From assembly GCA_043731355.1 (NCBI GenBank), contig JAYTJE010000024.1, forward strand, positions 1 to 64,000: a stretch of DNA of 64,000 nt. The letters are read 5' to 3'. Numbering within the stretch: the stretch's first letter is position 1; each line of letters starts with the position of its first letter. This DNA is from GWC2-56-14 sp043731355. Lineage in GTDB: Bacteria; Nitrospirota; UBA9217. The notes beneath the pieces are model-generated. The model was not told where the DNA came from and searched no databases. It was given only the letters and a program-made list of their open reading frames with translations. Below are positions 63,100 through 64,000 of this stretch, piece after piece. A program made the position numbers and the translations under genes.

Positions 63100-63921
63100 C
63101 TACGGCAGCTCGTTGATCAATTTTATCACCGCTTCGTTCCACCCGGCGGGACCGATGCCTTCCGTCCGCACCAGACACGGGATGTCGATCCGGGCATCGT
63201 GCCTGTTGTTTTCTTTTTTAACCAGGACCGGCACGTCGACGCTCAGGAGGAGAGGCAGGTCATTCAGACTGTCGCCGATGCCGATGGTCGTAACGGGTCC
63301 GTCTCTCTGTTCATAGAGCCTTCTCAGGATATTCATTGCCCTGCCCTTATGGTGGTCCCCCATGAAATGGAAGAACCTCCCCTGCGTCCAGCGGAGCCCC
63401 GCGCCCTCGATCTCCCCCAGGAACCGGTCATCAGGCTTGTCAGGAAAAATAAAAGGCTCCTCAAAATCTCTTTGTTTGGCAAGACGGGCTTCTTCAAAGG
63501 TCAGTCCGGTCAATGCGGCAACTTCTCCGGCGCTCATATCGCCAAAACCGCGGACCGCGATCCCGAGGCGATCACGCATTGCGACGAACCGTTTTCGTAT
63601 TTCCCCATAAGGCGAACCCAGGGAGATCACTTCATATCCGTCTTGTTGCTCGCCCGACTCGTGTGCGGGGAAATACCCCTTAGGAAGATAAATTCCCCCG
63701 CCGTTTTCGGAAATAAACGGATGGATATTGTCCAGGCGCTTCCGGTACACCTCGAGCTCCGCACACGTTTTGCTGGAGCAAAGGACCAGCGGAATTTTCC
63801 TCTGCCGTACCAGTTCGAGCGCCGGCCCCGCTTCTTTAAAGGAGTAGGTCCGGGGATGCAGCAAAGTGCCATCCAGATCGGTGACAATTAGCAGGCGTTG
63901 GGAAAAAGTTCGCTCACTCAT
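63100..63921 (-). CDS. mpgP: Mannosyl-3-phosphoglycerate phosphatase
   Basis: A HAD hydrolase (273 aa) of the Cof/MPGP type. Motif I LIVTDLDGTLL (Asp15, Asp17), motif II LVLCSSKT, motif III with Lys in HHKGRAMNIL, motif IV GIGDSLNDLPLL. The typical FISENGGGIYLP insertion supports MpgP. It removes phosphate from glycosyl-3-phosphoglycerate to give the free compatible solute. The start overlaps the stop of the next upstream gene. Glycosyltransferases nearby would supply the substrate. Confidence 0.88.
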   Translation of the reverse strand: MSERTFSQRLLIVTDLDGTLLHPRTYSFKEAGPALELVRQRKIPLVLCSSKTCAELEVYRKRLDNIHPFISENGGGIYLPKGYFPAHESGEQQDGYEVISLGSPYGEIRKRFVAMRDRLGIAVRGFGDMSAGEVAALTGLTFEEARLAKQRDFEEPFIFPDKPDDRFLGEIEGAGLRWTQGRFFHFMGDHHKGRAMNILRRLYEQRDGPVTTIGIGDSLNDLPLLLSVDVPVLVKKENNRHDARIDIPCLVRTEGIGPAGWNEAVIKLINELP

Positions 63922-64000
63922 GAAAGTCTTTCTTCTTCGCGATTTTTTTAATACTTTTCCTCAAAGCCTCGGCCAGGCTTTTCGGATGAGGCTGGTATTC
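63914..64000 (-). CDS. C-terminal end of an upstream gene (partial)
   Basis: The last 28 codons of a minus-strand gene whose start lies beyond the window: EYQPHPKSLAEALRKSIKKI, then AKKKDFHE and TGA (63914-63916). It overlaps the mpgP ATG by 8 bp, so it belongs to the same transcript. Identity unknown. Confidence 0.7.
   Translation of the reverse strand, partial: EYQPHPKSLAEALRKSIKKIAKKKDFHE

Overview
The window reads as chromosomal sequence of an uncultured, didermic, moderately high-GC bacterium. It has LPS-export genes (lptBAC), an Mla phospholipid transporter, c-type cytochromes, a sigma-54 / HPr-kinase / mannose-type PTS regulatory operon and c-di-GMP/cAMP signalling. This mix resembles Nitrospirota or the former Deltaproteobacteria. 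The assignment rests on gene order and protein character only, since no rRNA or species marker is present. Nearly all genes lie on the minus strand; only a 130-aa unknown protein (50292-50684) and a thioredoxin (53507-53956) are on the plus strand.

Layout, left to right. 0-0.5 kb: no gene, but a remnant of a REP-associated (Y1/RAYT) transposase and small tandem repeats. 0.5-9.6 kb: thiL, lon, galU, mlaD-mlaF-mlaE, alr and a zinc-ribbon protein. 9.8-21.7 kb: a long convergent-function operon read right to left as lptC-lptA-lptB-rpoN-hpf-ptsN-hprK-rapZ-EIIA-EIIB-EIIC-EIID-ptsH-ptsI-cobD. It couples LPS export to a complete phosphotransfer chain (EI, HPr, HPr kinase, EIIA-Ntr, mannose-class EII). 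21.8-25.8 kb: a GAF/PAS sensor, the cbiM-cbiQ-cbiO metal ECF transporter and a small membrane protein. 26.1-28.8 kb: a BIG2 lipoprotein, dcd and accD.

28.8-34.2 kb is a second-messenger block: class II cAMP phosphodiesterase-like protein, CHASE2 adenylate cyclase, CRP-type receptor and a GAF-GAF-HD-GYP c-di-GMP phosphodiesterase. 34.1-47.4 kb is the tryptophan operon trpE-G-D-C-F-B...A. It is split between trpB and trpA by about 6.5 kb of accessory DNA. That island holds two lipoprotein caspase-like proteases with different N-terminal domains, a DUF4384 protein, two broken RelE-type toxin genes with intact antitoxins, a DUF433/DUF5615 pair and hicBA. It also holds three copies of a 137-bp palindromic repeat and a 64-bp duplication of the trpB 3' end. 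A good sigma-70 promoter lies before trpE.

47.7-57.9 kb: parE, small lipoproteins, an M48 protease, thioredoxin, an FdhE-like protein, a diheme cytochrome c peroxidase, vapBC, a DsbA-like gene whose in-frame TGA replaces the first active-site cysteine (probable selenoprotein) and an HMA-domain protein. 57.9-64.0 kb: a putative glycosylglycerate compatible-solute cluster (two glycosyltransferases, a MscS-type membrane protein, glycerate kinase, mannosyl-3-phosphoglycerate phosphatase).

Short repetitive sequences pervade the window, both between genes and, unusually, inside thiL and trpE. Those two unrelated enzymes share an identical nine-residue insertion. These repeats, the RAYT remnant and the disrupted trp operon suggest a genome with active small-repeat dynamics.
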